Source: Zoroaster sp. YZ-2022 (lineage: Eukaryota; Echinodermata; Asteroidea; Forcipulatida; Zoroasteridae). Taken from it: DNA of 64,000 nucleotides. Shown piece after piece: positions 33,148-45,395 of this stretch; position 1 is the stretch's first letter, and every line of letters starts with the position of its first letter. Under the pieces are notes generated by a model, which did not search any database, had not been told where the DNA came from, and saw only the letters and a program-made list of their open reading frames with translations. The stretch spans positions 33,639,263 to 33,703,262 of the forward strand of contig CM055828.1 of NCBI GenBank assembly GCA_029582265.1. The letters run 5' to 3'. Position numbers and translations under genes: made by a program.

Positions 33148-33590
33148 CCAGTGGAACTGTATACAGTGCAGTTGTAAAAGTGCGGAACCAAACTTTATAC
33201 AGTGCAATTGTAAAAGTGTGGAAGCATACTTTATACTGTGGAACTGTAAAAGTGCGGAACCAAACTTTATACGGTGCAATTGTAAAAGTGTGGAAGCATA
33301 CTTTATACTGTGGAACTGTAAAAGTGCGGAACCAAACTTTATACGGTGCAATTGTAAAAGTGTGGAAGCATACTTTATACTGTGGAACTGTAAAAGTGCG
33401 GAACCAAACTTTATACGGTGCAATTGTAAAAGTGTGGAAGCATACTTTATACTGTGGAACTGTAAAAGTGCGGAACCAAACTTTATACGGTGCAATTGTA
33501 AAAGTGTGGAAGCATAATTTATACAGTGAAACTGTAAAAGTGCGGAACCAAACTTTATACGGTGCAATTGTAAAAGTGTGGGACTGAAAT
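33148..33590. repeat. 72-bp higher-order minisatellite (36-bp dimer)
   Basis: Two diverged 36-base monomers alternate strictly: TGTAAAAGTGCGGAACCAAA and TGTAAAAGTGTGGAAGCATA, about six dimers. Open frames on both strands are artefacts of the period. It is 135 bases upstream of exon 12. Confidence 0.95.
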
Positions 33591-33938
33591 TTCTCAGATA
33601 CCTTTTGGATATCAATACCACAAGATTTGCTTAAATAAACGTATCAAAATTAATTTTAACGAGTTTCAGCTGTGGAAGAACATATTTTGAAAAATCATAT
33701 TTTGAAAATGTTTGAACTTGAAAATAAAGGTGCAATTGTAAAAATGACAATTTCTAGACAGTATATTCGAACCAGCTGTCTGACGAAATTTTGAAAGTCT
33801 CAGATTTCTTTTGGATATCAAAACCACAAGATTTACTAATAAATAAATGTATCAATAATGATCTGAACGAGTTCCAGCTGCATTCATTGACAATGTTTAC
33901 TGCAGACATAAACGGAAGGCAAGTATTTTGTCAATTAA

Positions 33939-34275
33939 CCCTCCTACTGTTTGACCATTTGAAACCATTCAAAATTTCCACTTACCAAAATGGCCATTGG
34001 TTTTGTACACACATGGTGATACCATTGAAAAGTGTTGGTAGCAAGCTTTACTACCATTCAAATCCATTCAAATGGTTTTTGAATGGTGGATACACTACAC
34101 CTTGGTGTGTTTCCATAGCCGAATGGTTTCAAATGGTGAATGTACTACACAGTGGCTTATAAATCATTCAAATGGTTTTGAATGGTGGATACACTACACC
34201 TTGGTGTGTTTCACAAAACGAATGGTTTCAAATGGTGCATCAAACGGTGTGTTCAATGGTGTGTTCAATGTGGGG
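33939..34275. mobile_element. TTAA MITE, CCCTCCTACT family, right end lost
   Basis: TTAA at 33935-33938, CCCTCCTACTGTTTG, then ATTCAAATGGTTTTGAATGG repeats up to about 34275, 10 bases before the exon 11 donor. No right terminal repeat remains. Confidence 0.7.
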
Positions 34276-34285
34276 TTAGTTTTAC

Positions 34286-34463
34286 CTGATGGCTGCCTTG
34301 CTGGATGGTAAGCATGGATATCATATAAGTTGTATAAGTAATGACTGACAACTGTCAAATTCTCGCCATGAAATTTCTTGGCTTTTACGATCTGGTTGTT
34401 ACCCCTGTCTGTCCAGTACAAGAAGTCCTCGAAGATGGTTAGCGAGCGAACACGAGCATTACC
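34286..34463 (-). CDS. LRP1: LRP1-like exon 11: propeller 1, blades 5-6
   Basis: A 178-base exon, phase 0 to 1. It codes the blade-5 motif [20 protein letters not shown] and closes the propeller with [15 protein letters not shown]. The YHPxRQP linker before an NPC-starting EGF is a strong LRP1-like signature. Acceptor TTGATAG, donor GTAAAACT. A truncated MITE ends about 10 bases beyond the donor. Confidence 0.95.
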
Positions 34464-34739
34464 CTATCAACAGGAGAATATCAAACATTCTGTGTTCACT
34501 AACACTTGCATAGTTTTATCTTTCAGAACCCTTCAAGAAGGTTTTGAAATGCGAGAAGTACTTGCCAGCGATGTGTAGTTGTTTTGTGTGGGAATGCATC
34601 TACACTGTACAAAGTATTCCACAGACTTTGTATCCACCTTTCAAAAACTGACAGATGAAGGGTTTTGGTGGGTCTGCCAACCCGCTGGCAAAATGGACTG
34701 AGAGAAAGGAGGTTCTCTATTCGTTCTGTTCACATCCTA

Positions 34740-34960
34740 GCCCTCTCGTATCTAGATGATAGCCACTTTGGCGTCAAGTGAGCATTGTGCGTACACTTAA
34801 CATGCGCACGTTCTTCTGACTGCCAATGATCGCTGGAGATATTCCTTGCTTACGCACATCAACTGCAAAATATGCCCAATGCAACGCAATATGGCTGCCC
34901 TTTCGATCAACAGCGATCCAACGACATGCGCCCTCAACAGCGCATGCACGGCGCAAATAG
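34740..34960. repeat. Dispersed repeat shared with 21955-22200
   Basis: Same ordered motifs as the copy at 21955 (GATGATAGCCACTT, AATGATCGCTGGAGATATTC, GCCCTCAACAGC). Class unknown. Confidence 0.65.
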
Positions 34961-35020
34961 CCAACAGGTAAACACATCTGACCATTTGTTTTGGGTTCTC
35001 TTCATCAGTAGAATAGCTAA

Positions 35021-35077
35021 AGGGGGCCAGGGGGCCAGGGGGCCAGGGGGCCAGGGGGCCAGGGGGCCAGGGGGCCA
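35021..35077. repeat. 8-bp GC-rich array (AGGGGGCC)n
   Basis: Seven near-perfect copies of AGGGGGCC, ending 3 bases before the ATAT duplication of the next MITE. Confidence 0.95.
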
Positions 35078-35083
35078 TAATAT

Positions 35084-35329
35084 GTGACCTGCTCTGGCAA
35101 AACCCAAAACTTCTCGGCATTTACCATAATGCGTAACAGCCATGAAAAGGTCAAAAACTGACCCGAGGGACCAGTTTTCATGTCACCATACAGAGCATTT
35201 TCTCTAGATTTTGATGGAAAAAGACAAATCCTGAAACGTTGTTGGGAACATTGTTAATTTTCACGATAAATTTGGGCGGTCAATTTTGAAAATTGAGTCC
35301 AAGTTTAGGGTGTTGCCAGAGCCAGTCAC
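35084..35329. mobile_element. GTGAC-end MITE with ATAT duplication
   Basis: A 246-base unexpanded copy: ends GTGACCTGCTCTGGCAAAAC and GTTGCCAGAGCCAGTCAC, duplication ATAT (35080-35083, 35330-35333). Contains CGAGGGACCAGTTTTCATG once. Confidence 0.88.
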
Positions 35330-35688
35330 ATATATATAGATGCATTTACATACATTTTACCAAAAAGTATTATACTGGTTTTATACAGACCATAGCTGCC
35401 GGAAGCGGCCATAACTCAGACACCCATAGTGGCCGCAAACGGCCACAGATTTCAGTGCTCTCCTGTGCCGTTGCTATACATGAAACAAGACATTTTAGAT
35501 TTCCATGGTATTGTACTCCAAAAGAAAAATTGCAGGCTTATAAAATGTGTTGAGATATTTTCACTAGAACGAAATAAAATCATTCAAATATACCTTATAG
35601 TAAGCCTGGGCGTTTGACAGTGGTTATCAAGAAAAGATTTGTCTCTAAAGGGTTTATACAAAAGTGACAACACTGGAGAAAAACTCAC

Positions 35689-35911
35689 CCTAGAATGCAT
35701 GAGGACTCTTCGCCTCCCGCTGCCATCATAGTTACAAACGTCAATGAAATCTAAACGTCCATCACCAAAGTAAAGCTTCTTAGTGGGTAGGTCGAGAACA
35801 AGACCATTCGGCCAGTAGAGGTCTTGGTATATGATGGTGGTGCGGTCATTGCCGTCCATGCTGGCTCGTTCTATACGTGGATTCTGGCCCCAGTCTGCCC
35901 AGAAGAGATAC
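35689..35911 (-). CDS. LRP1: LRP1-like exon 10: propeller 1, blades 3-4
   Basis: A 223-base exon, phase 2 to 0. It opens [20 protein letters not shown] and contains [23 protein letters not shown] is the conserved blade-4 motif of the family, and this is the most canonical propeller stretch in the window. Acceptor GAAGCAG, donor GTGAGTTT. Confidence 0.96.
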
Positions 35912-36385
35912 CTGCTTCTGGTAAGTTCAGGGGAAGAAATTAACCATTTATATCCATCCAATAGATCACTTCACCAAGCATTCCATATGTCTTTTTTGCA
36001 TATGGTATTCGGTAAGTTTTGCTCGTTTCAACCTCTAGTTTTCAATGAATGAAAACTAACTTGTAAAAATAACATCACCGTAGGTGCTCATACCGTTTTA
36101 CAAAAAAGTTTTTATTAAATCAACAAAACAATTCCTGATTTTTCTAAGATGAAAGCAATAATTTCAAGTGGGATTTTAAAATTTTTCTGTTAATTTGATG
36201 TTCTAGTTTTTGCCAATGTTGTACCTTCCCTTTAACATTCAAATTAGACATCTAACAAAACAAATTTCCTTTGTTTAACTGCCACTCTTCAGTAAGCTAG
36301 AGGTCGCAATACTCATCCTGGGTTTTGGTAAGCAGGTACAATTTGGCAAATTCTGGCAAACGAATATTTGAATATTTAGTCTTAC

Positions 36386-36570
36386 CCCTCTGCTGGGTCC
36401 AAACATAGCCCACGAGGTCGACTCATATTCTGAGAGATCAAAACTGTTCTGTGGTCCCTGTCGAAACTACCGACTTCAATGGTATCGATGTGGGCATCCA
36501 TCCAGTAGACATTACGACCAACCCAATCCACTGCTATGGCTTCTGTCAATTGGATTCCGTTACCATAAAC
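36386..36570 (-). CDS. LRP1: LRP1-like exon 9: propeller 1, blades 2-3
   Basis: A 185-base exon, phase 0 to 2. It shows the canonical blade text [20 protein letters not shown] and then [14 protein letters not shown], the classic start of blade 3 (hydrophobic-D-P) that is split by an intron before the YWTD-like motif. Acceptor CTCCATAG, donor GTAAGACT. Confidence 0.95.
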
Positions 36571-36604
36571 CTATGGAGAAGATGTAGTTGGACATTTCAG
36601 TTAA

Positions 36605-37451
36605 CCCTTTCACTACCATTGACGACTTTAGTCAACAACACACATGCCCCCTGTTGCTTACCATTGACAACTTTAGTTGGGAGTATCATGACCAGCTTTT
36701 AAAACAGCTGTATTTTTTCCCTTCTTCGTAGTCCATAAAACCTCATATCTCCAACATTGTTCGCATATCATCATTACATATCAGAAATATTAGCCGAATA
36801 AGGAAATACTTGAATAAAAGTGCTGCTGAACAAATTATACATGCGTTTGTCACATCACGGATCGATAACGGAAATGCTCTCCTCTACGGTCTCCCGCAGA
36901 ATCAATTATCGCGTCTTCAGCACATACAAAACACAGCAGCTCGTGTTGTGACTTTGTCCAGACAGTCATGCCATATCACGCCAATCTTGAAATAACTGCA
37001 CTGGCTTCCTGTTTCACAGAGAATTGTTTTTAAACTTATGCTAATTGTTCACAAATCTTTTAATAGCATTGCTCCAATTTATATTTCTGAACTGCTTAAA
37101 GTCTCCATCACGCAATTTGCGCTCCAGCAACATGTCACTCCTAAAGGAACCAACTTCAAAATGGAACTGGGGTGATAGGTCTTTTTCTGTCACGGCTCCG
37201 AGACTCTGGAATCATCTTCCAACTAAACTCAAATCTTGTCATAGTATAACTAGATTTAAGTCGATGCTTAAAACACATCTTATGTCACAATTCTTCAAAG
37301 ATGATGTATATTTGTAATTGCATTGTAGGTACATGTATCTCAGTACATAATTTTTCCCTATGCTATCATTGTATATTGTTTGTATTCATGTTTTATCTTT
37401 GTTTCCGCGCCTTGAGCGCCCAGCAGGGTGGATATGTGCGCGCTACAAATC

Positions 37452-37504
<53 letters not shown>

Positions 37505-37900
37505 CCCATGCTATATATGGTTGGAAAGACTGAATCCTTATCTTTCTAATGGTATAGCCCAACTTACATGTTGCTATTATAGAAATCAGACATAATACAA
37601 GTCAATCCTTTCAATGGCCATTTGTGCTATGGAACGCCATACACTTGTGTACAAAATGCTCTCTGTGTTTGTGAAACAAAGTCAGGGGAAGTAAAATAAA
37701 TAACCCAATCATTTTATATGCAATGCCAATGATTTTGGTATCATATGAAAGGGAATTTCATGAGCAACAATCATTTCATTGAATATATCTTTCTCCAACA
37801 AATTGTTCATGATGAAAAACGAGTTCAGAAAAAAGTGCCTGTAAATGGATGCATATTGTTGTGCAATAATGTGTGAATTCATGCATGACTGGGCAAACAA
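36605..37900. mobile_element. TTAA MITE, CCCTTTCA family, split by a LINE fragment
   Basis: TTAA at 36601-36604, then CCCTTTCACTACCATTG up to about 36734. It resumes at 37502 (CCCATGCTATATATGGTTGG) and runs to about 37900, where the minisatellite replaces its right end. Compare with the intact copy at 10853. Confidence 0.8.
36735..37501 (+). mobile_element. LINE 3' fragment (CR1/L2-like) with (ATT)n tail
   Basis: Coding remains: HAFVTSRIDNGNALLYGLPQ, LQHIQNTAARVVTLSRQ, then HWLPVSQRIVFKLML after a stop, the typical C-terminus of CR1/L2 LINE reverse transcriptases. Ends GCGCGCTACAAATC and about 16 ATT units. Several stops; dead copy inserted in a MITE. Confidence 0.85.
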
Positions 37901-38463
37901 TAATTTGATTGGATGATTCCATAAGGTGTCAACCATATACAATGATTTGATTGGATGATTCCATAAGGTGTCCACCATATACAATGATTTGATTGGATGA
38001 TTCCATAAGGTGTCAACCATATACAATGATTTGATTGGATGATTCCATAAAAGTCAACCATATACAAGGATTTGATTGGATGATTCCATAAGTGTCAACC
38101 ATATACAAGGATTGGATTGGATGATTCCATAAGTGTCAACCATATACAAGGATTTGATTGGATGATTCCATAAGAGTCAACCCTATACAAGGATTTGATT
38201 GGATGATTCCATAAGTGTCAACCATATACAAGGATTTGATTGGATGATTCCATAAGAGTCAACCATATACAAGGATTTGATTGGATGATTCCATAAGGTG
38301 CCAACCACATACAAGGAATTGATTGGATGATTCCATAAGTGTCAACCATATACAAGGATTTGATTGGATGATTCCATAAGGTGGCAACCATATACAATGA
38401 TTTGATTGGATGATTCCATAAGGTGCCAACCACATACAAGGAATTGATTGGATGATTACTTAC
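37901..38463. repeat. About 41-bp minisatellite touching the exon 8 donor
   Basis: About 13 units of TTTGATTGGATGATTCCATA with AAGTGTCAACCATATACAAG. The last unit runs into GATTGGATGATTACTTAC, whose final bases are the exon 8 5' splice site. Its left edge replaces the right end of a MITE. Confidence 0.95.
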
Positions 38464-38669
38464 ATTTTCCCTGTCAGTCCCATTGATTGTAGTTTTATAC
38501 ATGACATCATTACTGGAATCTGCGAAATAGACATCTCCAGTCAGCGAGTCAAAATCAGATGCGGTAACGCGCGTATTAGATGACTGAATGTTGTCCAATT
38601 GGCTCAAGAGAAGATTGTATCTATACAGTCCGTTCCCAGCAGTGACAATGAGGTACGGGGTAGATGGAT
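38464..38669 (-). CDS. LRP1: LRP1-like exon 8: start of propeller 1
   Basis: A 206-base exon, phase 1 to 0. It codes the strand TPYLIVTAGNGLYRYNL and blade 1 with GDVYFADSSNDVMYKT, where YWTD is replaced by YFAD. NGT is a likely N-glycosylation site. The donor GTAAGTAA runs straight into a minisatellite: the first intron bases are part of the last repeat unit. Confidence 0.92.
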
Positions 38670-38837
38670 CTGTAGAAGTATTATAAGAGTACAGGTAATT
38701 GATTTTGGCCTTATATAGCGTACATATTTCACGAAACACATTTCTTAAATTCTTATTTTGTGCTGAGTAAGGTCTGGGTAAAATACATCCACTGTGAAAA
38801 ATGATGAGTGAAATATATATGAGTGGGCCCAAAACCA

Positions 38838-38958
38838 CAAAAATGTAATGATTTTTTTTTTTTTTTTTTTTTTTTTAATGAAAGGTTGCCATAACACAAG
38901 GCTCTTAAAATGCCACTTAAAGTGCAGGCTCGAACTTGAAGGGGGGGGGGGGGGGGAA
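38838..38958. repeat. T run and G run
   Basis: About 25 T at 38851-38876 and about 17 G at 38941-38956 flank a short stretch containing TTGCCATAACACAAGGC. Simple sequence in the intron between exons 7 and 8. Confidence 0.8.
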
Positions 38959-39009
38959 GAATAAAAAATATATAAAATAAATAAGTAAATAAAAACAAAC
39001 ATTCTCTCA

Positions 39010-41590
39010 AAAGTTGATATTTGCTGTCACCTGATGCTTTTCCATCAATACTTGGAGCCTTCCCACCAGACTGAAAGATTACTCCACTCTAAGACGTGCA
39101 TTCACATTGCTCTTGAATGTCTGGAGGCTATACACTGGAGGAAAGCATGTATCTGGGAGAGAGTTCCACACTGATGTTGCTCGTGGGAAAAGGCTACTCT
39201 CATGGGAGGTAGTACGCCAGAGTGTACTTTGTAAGGTGTAGCAATGGGCTGATGCCGATTGACGTGTTTTACGCATTGAGATCTTAAAAGGCGGAACAAG
39301 CTTGGAAATACCTGAGGAGCAGCGTCCAAAGACATATCTGTAAAACAGACAGGCAATACCAACTGCTCTACGGTGACCAAGAGAGTCAAGAGACACAGCC
39401 AAGTCCTCTCCAACCAGATAACATAATCTCCTCTGAACCTTGTCTAACATCCAAAGATAACAATCTGGGGCACCCGCCCAAATGTTCAAACAGTACTCAA
39501 TAAGTGATCGAATGGAAGTCTTGTATAAATACAAGAGAGCACTGGGAGGGATGAATTTCCTAGCACGAGACAGGCAACCAGCACGCACAGCAGCAGACTT
39601 AGCAATACCAGAGATATATTTCCCCCAACTAAGATCTGAAGAGATGTCCATACCCAATATGGGAAGGTCTTCTGAGTAGGCTAAGACCTGAGGCCCCATG
39701 TGAATGGCAGGAAAGTTCCTATCTTTAGATCTTGATACACTAATCAGTTTTGTCTTGCGGTCATTAAAGGTGACAATCCAATCCTGACCCCAAGCCAAAA
39801 CCTGTGCAAGGTCCCTGTCAAGCATAGAGCAGAGTTCAGTGCGAGATGCATCCCATCTGTCAAGTGATGAACAGAAAAGGGTGGAGTCGTCGGCATACAA
39901 AGTTACTTGTGATTGTAGAGCATCCGGCAGATCATTGATGAACAAAAGAAAAATAGTGGGGCCCAAAATAGATCCCTGTGGAACTCCTGAATTAATTTAA
40001 AAAAACAGAGGATGATTGACCATCAAGCACAACCTTAATCTGATGATTAGTTACAAAATCGTAGATGATTGCATGATAAGGGCCAGTAATACCATAGGAC
40101 TTCAGGTTGTGTAGGAGCCCCTTATGCCATATCTGACCAAATGCTTTTGAGATGTCCAAGGCCAAACAAAGCTTAGATGACCTGTAAGAAGTGACAACAG
40201 ATCTCCTGTCGACCTAGCATGCTGAAAGCCATACTGGGCATCACTTAGTAGATTGTTAGACTCAAGATACTCAAGCAGTGACTGATTGAGGAAACACTCG
40301 AATACCTTCCCAATTTATAACAGATATCAGACTGATTGGCCTATAGTTAGATGACTGAGACTTATCCCCAGCACCCTTAAAGACAGGAACAACACGCACC
40401 AGTTTCCAGGATGAGGGAAAAATAGACTCAGCTAGGCAGAAGTTAAATAGTCTAGACAGAACAGATGAAATTTCTGGACAGCATGTCTTCAAGACAACCA
40501 CCTGTATTCTGTCCGGGCCGGATGCTTTCTTGGTATCGAGGTTTACAATGATTCTGGCAACCATCCTAGGTGTTATGACAGGTAGCTGGATGGAGGTAGG
40601 TGTTCGTAGGGGCAAGTCTGGAGGAGAACGGCCATTGTCATCTAGGGTGGAATTTGCAGCAAACTGCTGGGCAAACACATCAGCCTTATCTTTCAGAGAT
40701 GACACAACTATAGGCCCCTGAAACAATGGAGGAATTGCTGATTTTTTGTTGTTGAGAACAGAATTGGCAGCTCTCCAAAAGTCTCTGGTACCAAGCTTCT
40801 GGATATTTGAGTTTGGCTTGATCTAATACCCTCTTACAACGATTTCTTGCCAGTTTGAAAAGCCTGTGAGATTCATCAGTTTTAGCGGATGAGTGAAGAT
40901 TGCAGTAATGATTACAATGGGTAATTGCTGCAGCACAGCCAGGGGTGAACCACGGCTGTGAATGGGCTTTGAGCTGAAATTTCTTTGATGGTATAAAAAC
41001 GCCAATTCCCTCGTTAATCCACTCATTTAACTCAGCCGCAGCAGAGTTGGGATCCAAAATAAAAACACAGGACCAAGGAACATCATTTAGGAAGTCCCGG
41101 AATCTATCCCAATCAGTTTTACCATACTGGTAGACTGTTCGATGAATAGGCAGAGCAGTGGCTACTGGAGATTGGAATGAAATGTCAACAGACATCAGGC
41201 AATGATCAGAGTTGCCAATAGGGGGTAAGGCATTAGCGTGACAATCCTCTGGGTCGGTGCACATGAATAGGTCAAGAAGATGGCTACCCTCATCAGGACG
41301 ATCAGGGACTCTAGTTGGTTCTGAGACAATTTGTGTGAGGTTCTGTGAGATCGCAAAATTAAAGGTGTCACTTCCAGATGGATCAATTGCTCGAGAGTGA
41401 ATTAACCACTCTTTATGATGAACCTTGAAGTCACCAAAAACCATAATGTGAGCGGCTGGGTGTCTGGAAATTGCTTCATCAATGGCATTTGATATGGTAT
41501 CAAGAATGGCACAAGAATATGTTGAGAAGTGAAAGTCTGAAAACCATAAACTGTTTATCTGGATTTGAGTAACCATGGAATTGCCCAATT
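39010..41590 (-). pseudogene. APE-type LINE remnant (Jockey/CR1 group)
   Basis: Minus-strand pieces in three frames. About 41588-40686: endonuclease C-terminal half (HIMVFGDFKVHHKEW, LLDLFMCTDPED, GNSDHCLMSVDI) and a linker. About 40726-40271: reverse transcriptase start (KKASGPDRIQVVVLK, SNYRPISLISVI). About 39990-39079: GVPQGSILGPTIFLLFINDL, the YADD active site (VTLYADDSTLF), thumb and C-terminal FPRATSVWNSLPDTCF. Frameshifts and a stop-filled gap near 39970-40270 mean it cannot make an intact enzyme. The 5' part is missing. Confidence 0.9.
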
Positions 41591-41699
41591 GTCATTTTAC
41601 CCAGAAGGACAATTGCTCAATGTGGTAAAAGCCTCCGACATACGCAGAAAGTTTGGGAATGTCAAATCATTTTAGTGGTTGTTCTCTCCAATAATTTTT

Positions 41700-42107
41700 G
41701 GATGCAATACTAATAATGCACCATCTTATCTATGCGAGCTTATCTCGCTATACCAACCCTAACCGTAGTGGACTTCGCTCTAGTTCTGACCAAAAGATGC
41801 TCTCTAAACCCAGCACTCATCTTTGTTCTGCAAATAAGGGTTTCTTTGCTTCTGCGCCAAATCTGTGGAACAATCTCCCATCAGATATTCGTCATACTAG
41901 TGAACTTCAGATGTTTAAAAGTAAACTTAAGACTCATTTATTTTAGCTTTGTTGTACATCTTATTTTATTCACTGTTAATTTAAGAATTACATCTCATTT
42001 TATTCACTGTTAATTTAAGAAATTATTAAGTTGATCCATTTTGTAAAGCGCTGTGATACCTTTCAGTCGTGTAAGAGCGCTATATATAAATGCTATTATT
42101 ATTATTT
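41700..42107 (+). mobile_element. LINE 3' fragment (CR1/L2-like)
   Basis: NRSGLRSSSDQKMLSKP, then FFASAPNLWNNLPSDIRHTS and MFKSKLKTHLF, ending GAGCGCTATATATAAATGC with a short ATT tail. 5'-truncated. Confidence 0.85.
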
Positions 42108-42143
42108 ATAACAATGGCAGCTAAGGGACATGTTCAGCATATG

Positions 42144-42768
42144 TGACGTGTTCTCCCGAAATCAGACACTTTTGGGCAGGTTATCAAAATTGAGTTAGTT
42201 ATTGATTATGAAAGTAGAGATCCTCAGCTTTACAATGATACCTTTTTTTTTTAAACTGGACTCCCCAAAGCGGAGTTACGTAATTTTTAGGTTTGTCTTT
42301 ACGAAAATTACAAACGGAGATAATCGACTTTAAAGTTACAAGTTTCATTTGGTATGTTTTAAGTAATTAACTTCTTACAAAGATACTTCTGTTCCCCTAG
42401 CAACAGGCATGTCAACAGATTAATATTGCCTTAAATTGCTTTATTGAGGGTTACCTATTAATGAAATGACTTGCTGAGGAAAACAAAAAACATACTGCGC
42501 AAAGTTGGTAAATTTTGCTTCATTTTGAAACCAAATTAGAACAAATTCATCATTTTCTGAACTGACATGCCCTTCTAAATCGGTAAAAACTTGTACTTAT
42601 CAATGAATTTTTAATCTGAAATTCTCACAAGATGTTATAAACATTATAAATATTGATAATTTACAAGAAACTCAAATTACATAAAAAACACCCCCAGGCA
42701 TATTTTTGCCCGTTTCTCAGTTCCGAGCTCTGCCCAAAAGTGTCTGATTTCGGGAGAACACGTCACAC
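42144..42768. mobile_element. GTGAC-end MITE, 38-bp TIRs
   Basis: Left GTGACGTGTTCTCCCGAAAT and TCAGACACTTTTGGGCAG; the right end is the exact complement over about 38 bases. Flanks ATAT and ACAT suggest a 4-base duplication with one change. A different sequence from the 19993 family but the same GTGAC terminus. Confidence 0.8.
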
Positions 42769-42960
42769 ATATATCCATAATTGTTATATTCATCTTTGTT
42801 ATTCGCACCGTGCATGAGCCGTTGAGGGCACATGTTGTTAGACCACTGTGTGGGTTAAAAGGATAGTGCGTCGCATTTCCCCTCCAAGTACTTACAACTG
42901 AACATAGAGGGCACCAGTCTAGTGTGGATACTAAAAAATGCTTGAGGACAGCAACCATAC

Positions 42961-43086
42961 CTGTAACTTTACATGTTTTCCCATCCGGTTCAAGGAGGTA
43001 GCCGTCCGCACACATACACAGGAAGGTACCTCGTCTGTTGGAACACTCCTGACTACAAGTATCTGGGAGAGTGCACTCATCAATAT
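42961..43086 (-). CDS. LRP1: LRP1-like exon 7: calcium-binding EGF module
   Basis: A 126-base phase 1-1 exon. It starts DIDEC, the calcium-binding EGF signature, and [10 protein letters not shown] fits the Asp/Asn hydroxylation pattern C-x-N-x4-F-x-C. It ends [11 protein letters not shown], typical of the module placed directly before a propeller. Acceptor CTCACAG, donor GTATGGTT. Confidence 0.95.
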
Positions 43087-43205
43087 CTGTGAGAAAGTTG
43101 AAGAGAAAGGAAAGCCACAGACAACCATGACGGGTTGAGCATACACACATCATCAGACCGGCAGAGATGGGCAGACAGACAAATTATTTCAAATTATTTC
43201 TAAAC

Positions 43206-43528
43206 GTGGCCGAGCGGTCTAGCTTACCGGATTCAAGTTCTGGTGTTAGCAACATAATGTGGGTTCGAATCACGGCCGTGACACTTGTGTCCTTGAGCAA
43301 GACACTTAATCATAATTGCTTCTCTCCACCCAGGGGTTAAATGGGTACCTGTGAAGGCAGAGTTGGTTTGCTCTATATGCGCTAGAAATGGCAGCAATTG
43401 AGCTGTATACTCCCCAGGGAGCTGAGATGGTTTCAGGAATGATTTATGAGCCTTATGAGCAGGGATAATAATATAATGCGCCTTGAGCACCACTTAGTTG
43501 GTGGATACGTGCGCTATATAAATCCACA

Positions 43529-43560
<32 letters not shown>
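43206..43560 (+). mobile_element. tRNA-derived SINE with (ATT)n tail
   Basis: Head GTGGCCGAGCGGTCTAGC (box A), GTGGGTTCGAATCACGG (box B), body with CACTTAATCATAATTGCTTC, tail GCCTTGAGCACCACTTAG, GCGCTATATAAATCC, then about 11 ATT. No central GGATGGGACG domain. Confidence 0.88.
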
Positions 43561-43561
<1 letters not shown>

Positions 43562-43714
43562 AAATAGGAAAAATTTGTCGCATCAGTGCAACAAGGTTGT
43601 ATCATAGTTACGACCTTCGATTTTGCTCAGTGCAACAAGGTCGTATCTTTTTACAGAGTTCCAGGATGAACACGTAAAACCTACGGAAGACGTTGTTGCC
43701 CTCAATTGCTTTAA

Positions 43715-44342
43715 CCAGTTCGCTTCGGAGGCCGTGTATACACGCAATTTTTTTTTGGACAGCGGATCGGAGAGCGTCTAAACACGCATTCCGATTTTTG
43801 TGTGTGTCACCGGGAGACTTGTCAACACGCCACACATGGCATGCCGTCGTGGCGGCTGACTTGTATACACGCAATTGTTTCTCGGAGTCCATGGGGTCAC
43901 GGTTCAGTGGCCCCGGACAAAATGCACTGCAAATACTGAACGAGTTCACTCGTTTCGTTGATTTTTGCCTAATCCCTTTATCCAAGACCTGTTCCTTTGA
44001 CGTACCAGCCAGGGATTTGTAAAGAGGGATTTATATCCATTGTTTACGAGGCATTCGATCTCTCTCCAGGTATGCCGTCTTTTCGACCAGGCGCTGGTCG
44101 CTAATAGGCCGTTGCATCGGGGCTTGCCAACGGTCTAATTGTGCTGAACAAACACAACCGTAATTAAAAAACTAGCCATTTAATTCTCAAAATGTCAATG
44201 AGTAAAGGTGTTTATTTGGGTGTCCGAACTTAGTTTCATTAACAAAAAAAATTATTAATGACTAGAATTTTTTCAGATTTTTCATTGAAAATAAACCCAC
44301 ACGGGGGACCGGAAAAAAAAAAATATTCCCGACGTCAACTGG
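43715..44342. mobile_element. TTAA element, CCAGTTCGCG family, long copy
   Basis: A 628-base element, TTAA at 43711-43714 and 44343-44346, ends CCAGTTCGCTTCGGAGG and CCCGACGTCAACTGG. Longer than the 250-base copies but with no transposase frame seen. Confidence 0.8.
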
Positions 44343-44550
44343 TTAATGCATGCAAATTTATGCACTATGGCACATACAACCTTGTTGCCTTTTTTAGATA
44401 CGACCTTGATGCTAGGACAAACTGTTCTCGTTGGTCTCATGTTTTAACCCTTGCAGAATCCTTTTGCAGCATCCCTGCTGGTATCCTGTTAGGCTCAATG
44501 CACGAAGATACAAACTACCATTTTTGCATTTATACAACAGGTCATTTTTA

Positions 44551-45394
<844 letters not shown>

Positions 45395-45395
45395 T

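Noticed and set aside
33017..33621. Cysteine-bearing repeat peptide ([12 protein letters not shown] type)
   Set aside because: It looked like a small Cys-rich protein but comes from the 36+36 bp array and is open on both strands.
43206..43285. tRNA-Leu-like gene
   Set aside because: Same head occurs at 44861 and 28774 (reverse) attached to SINE bodies with ATT tails.
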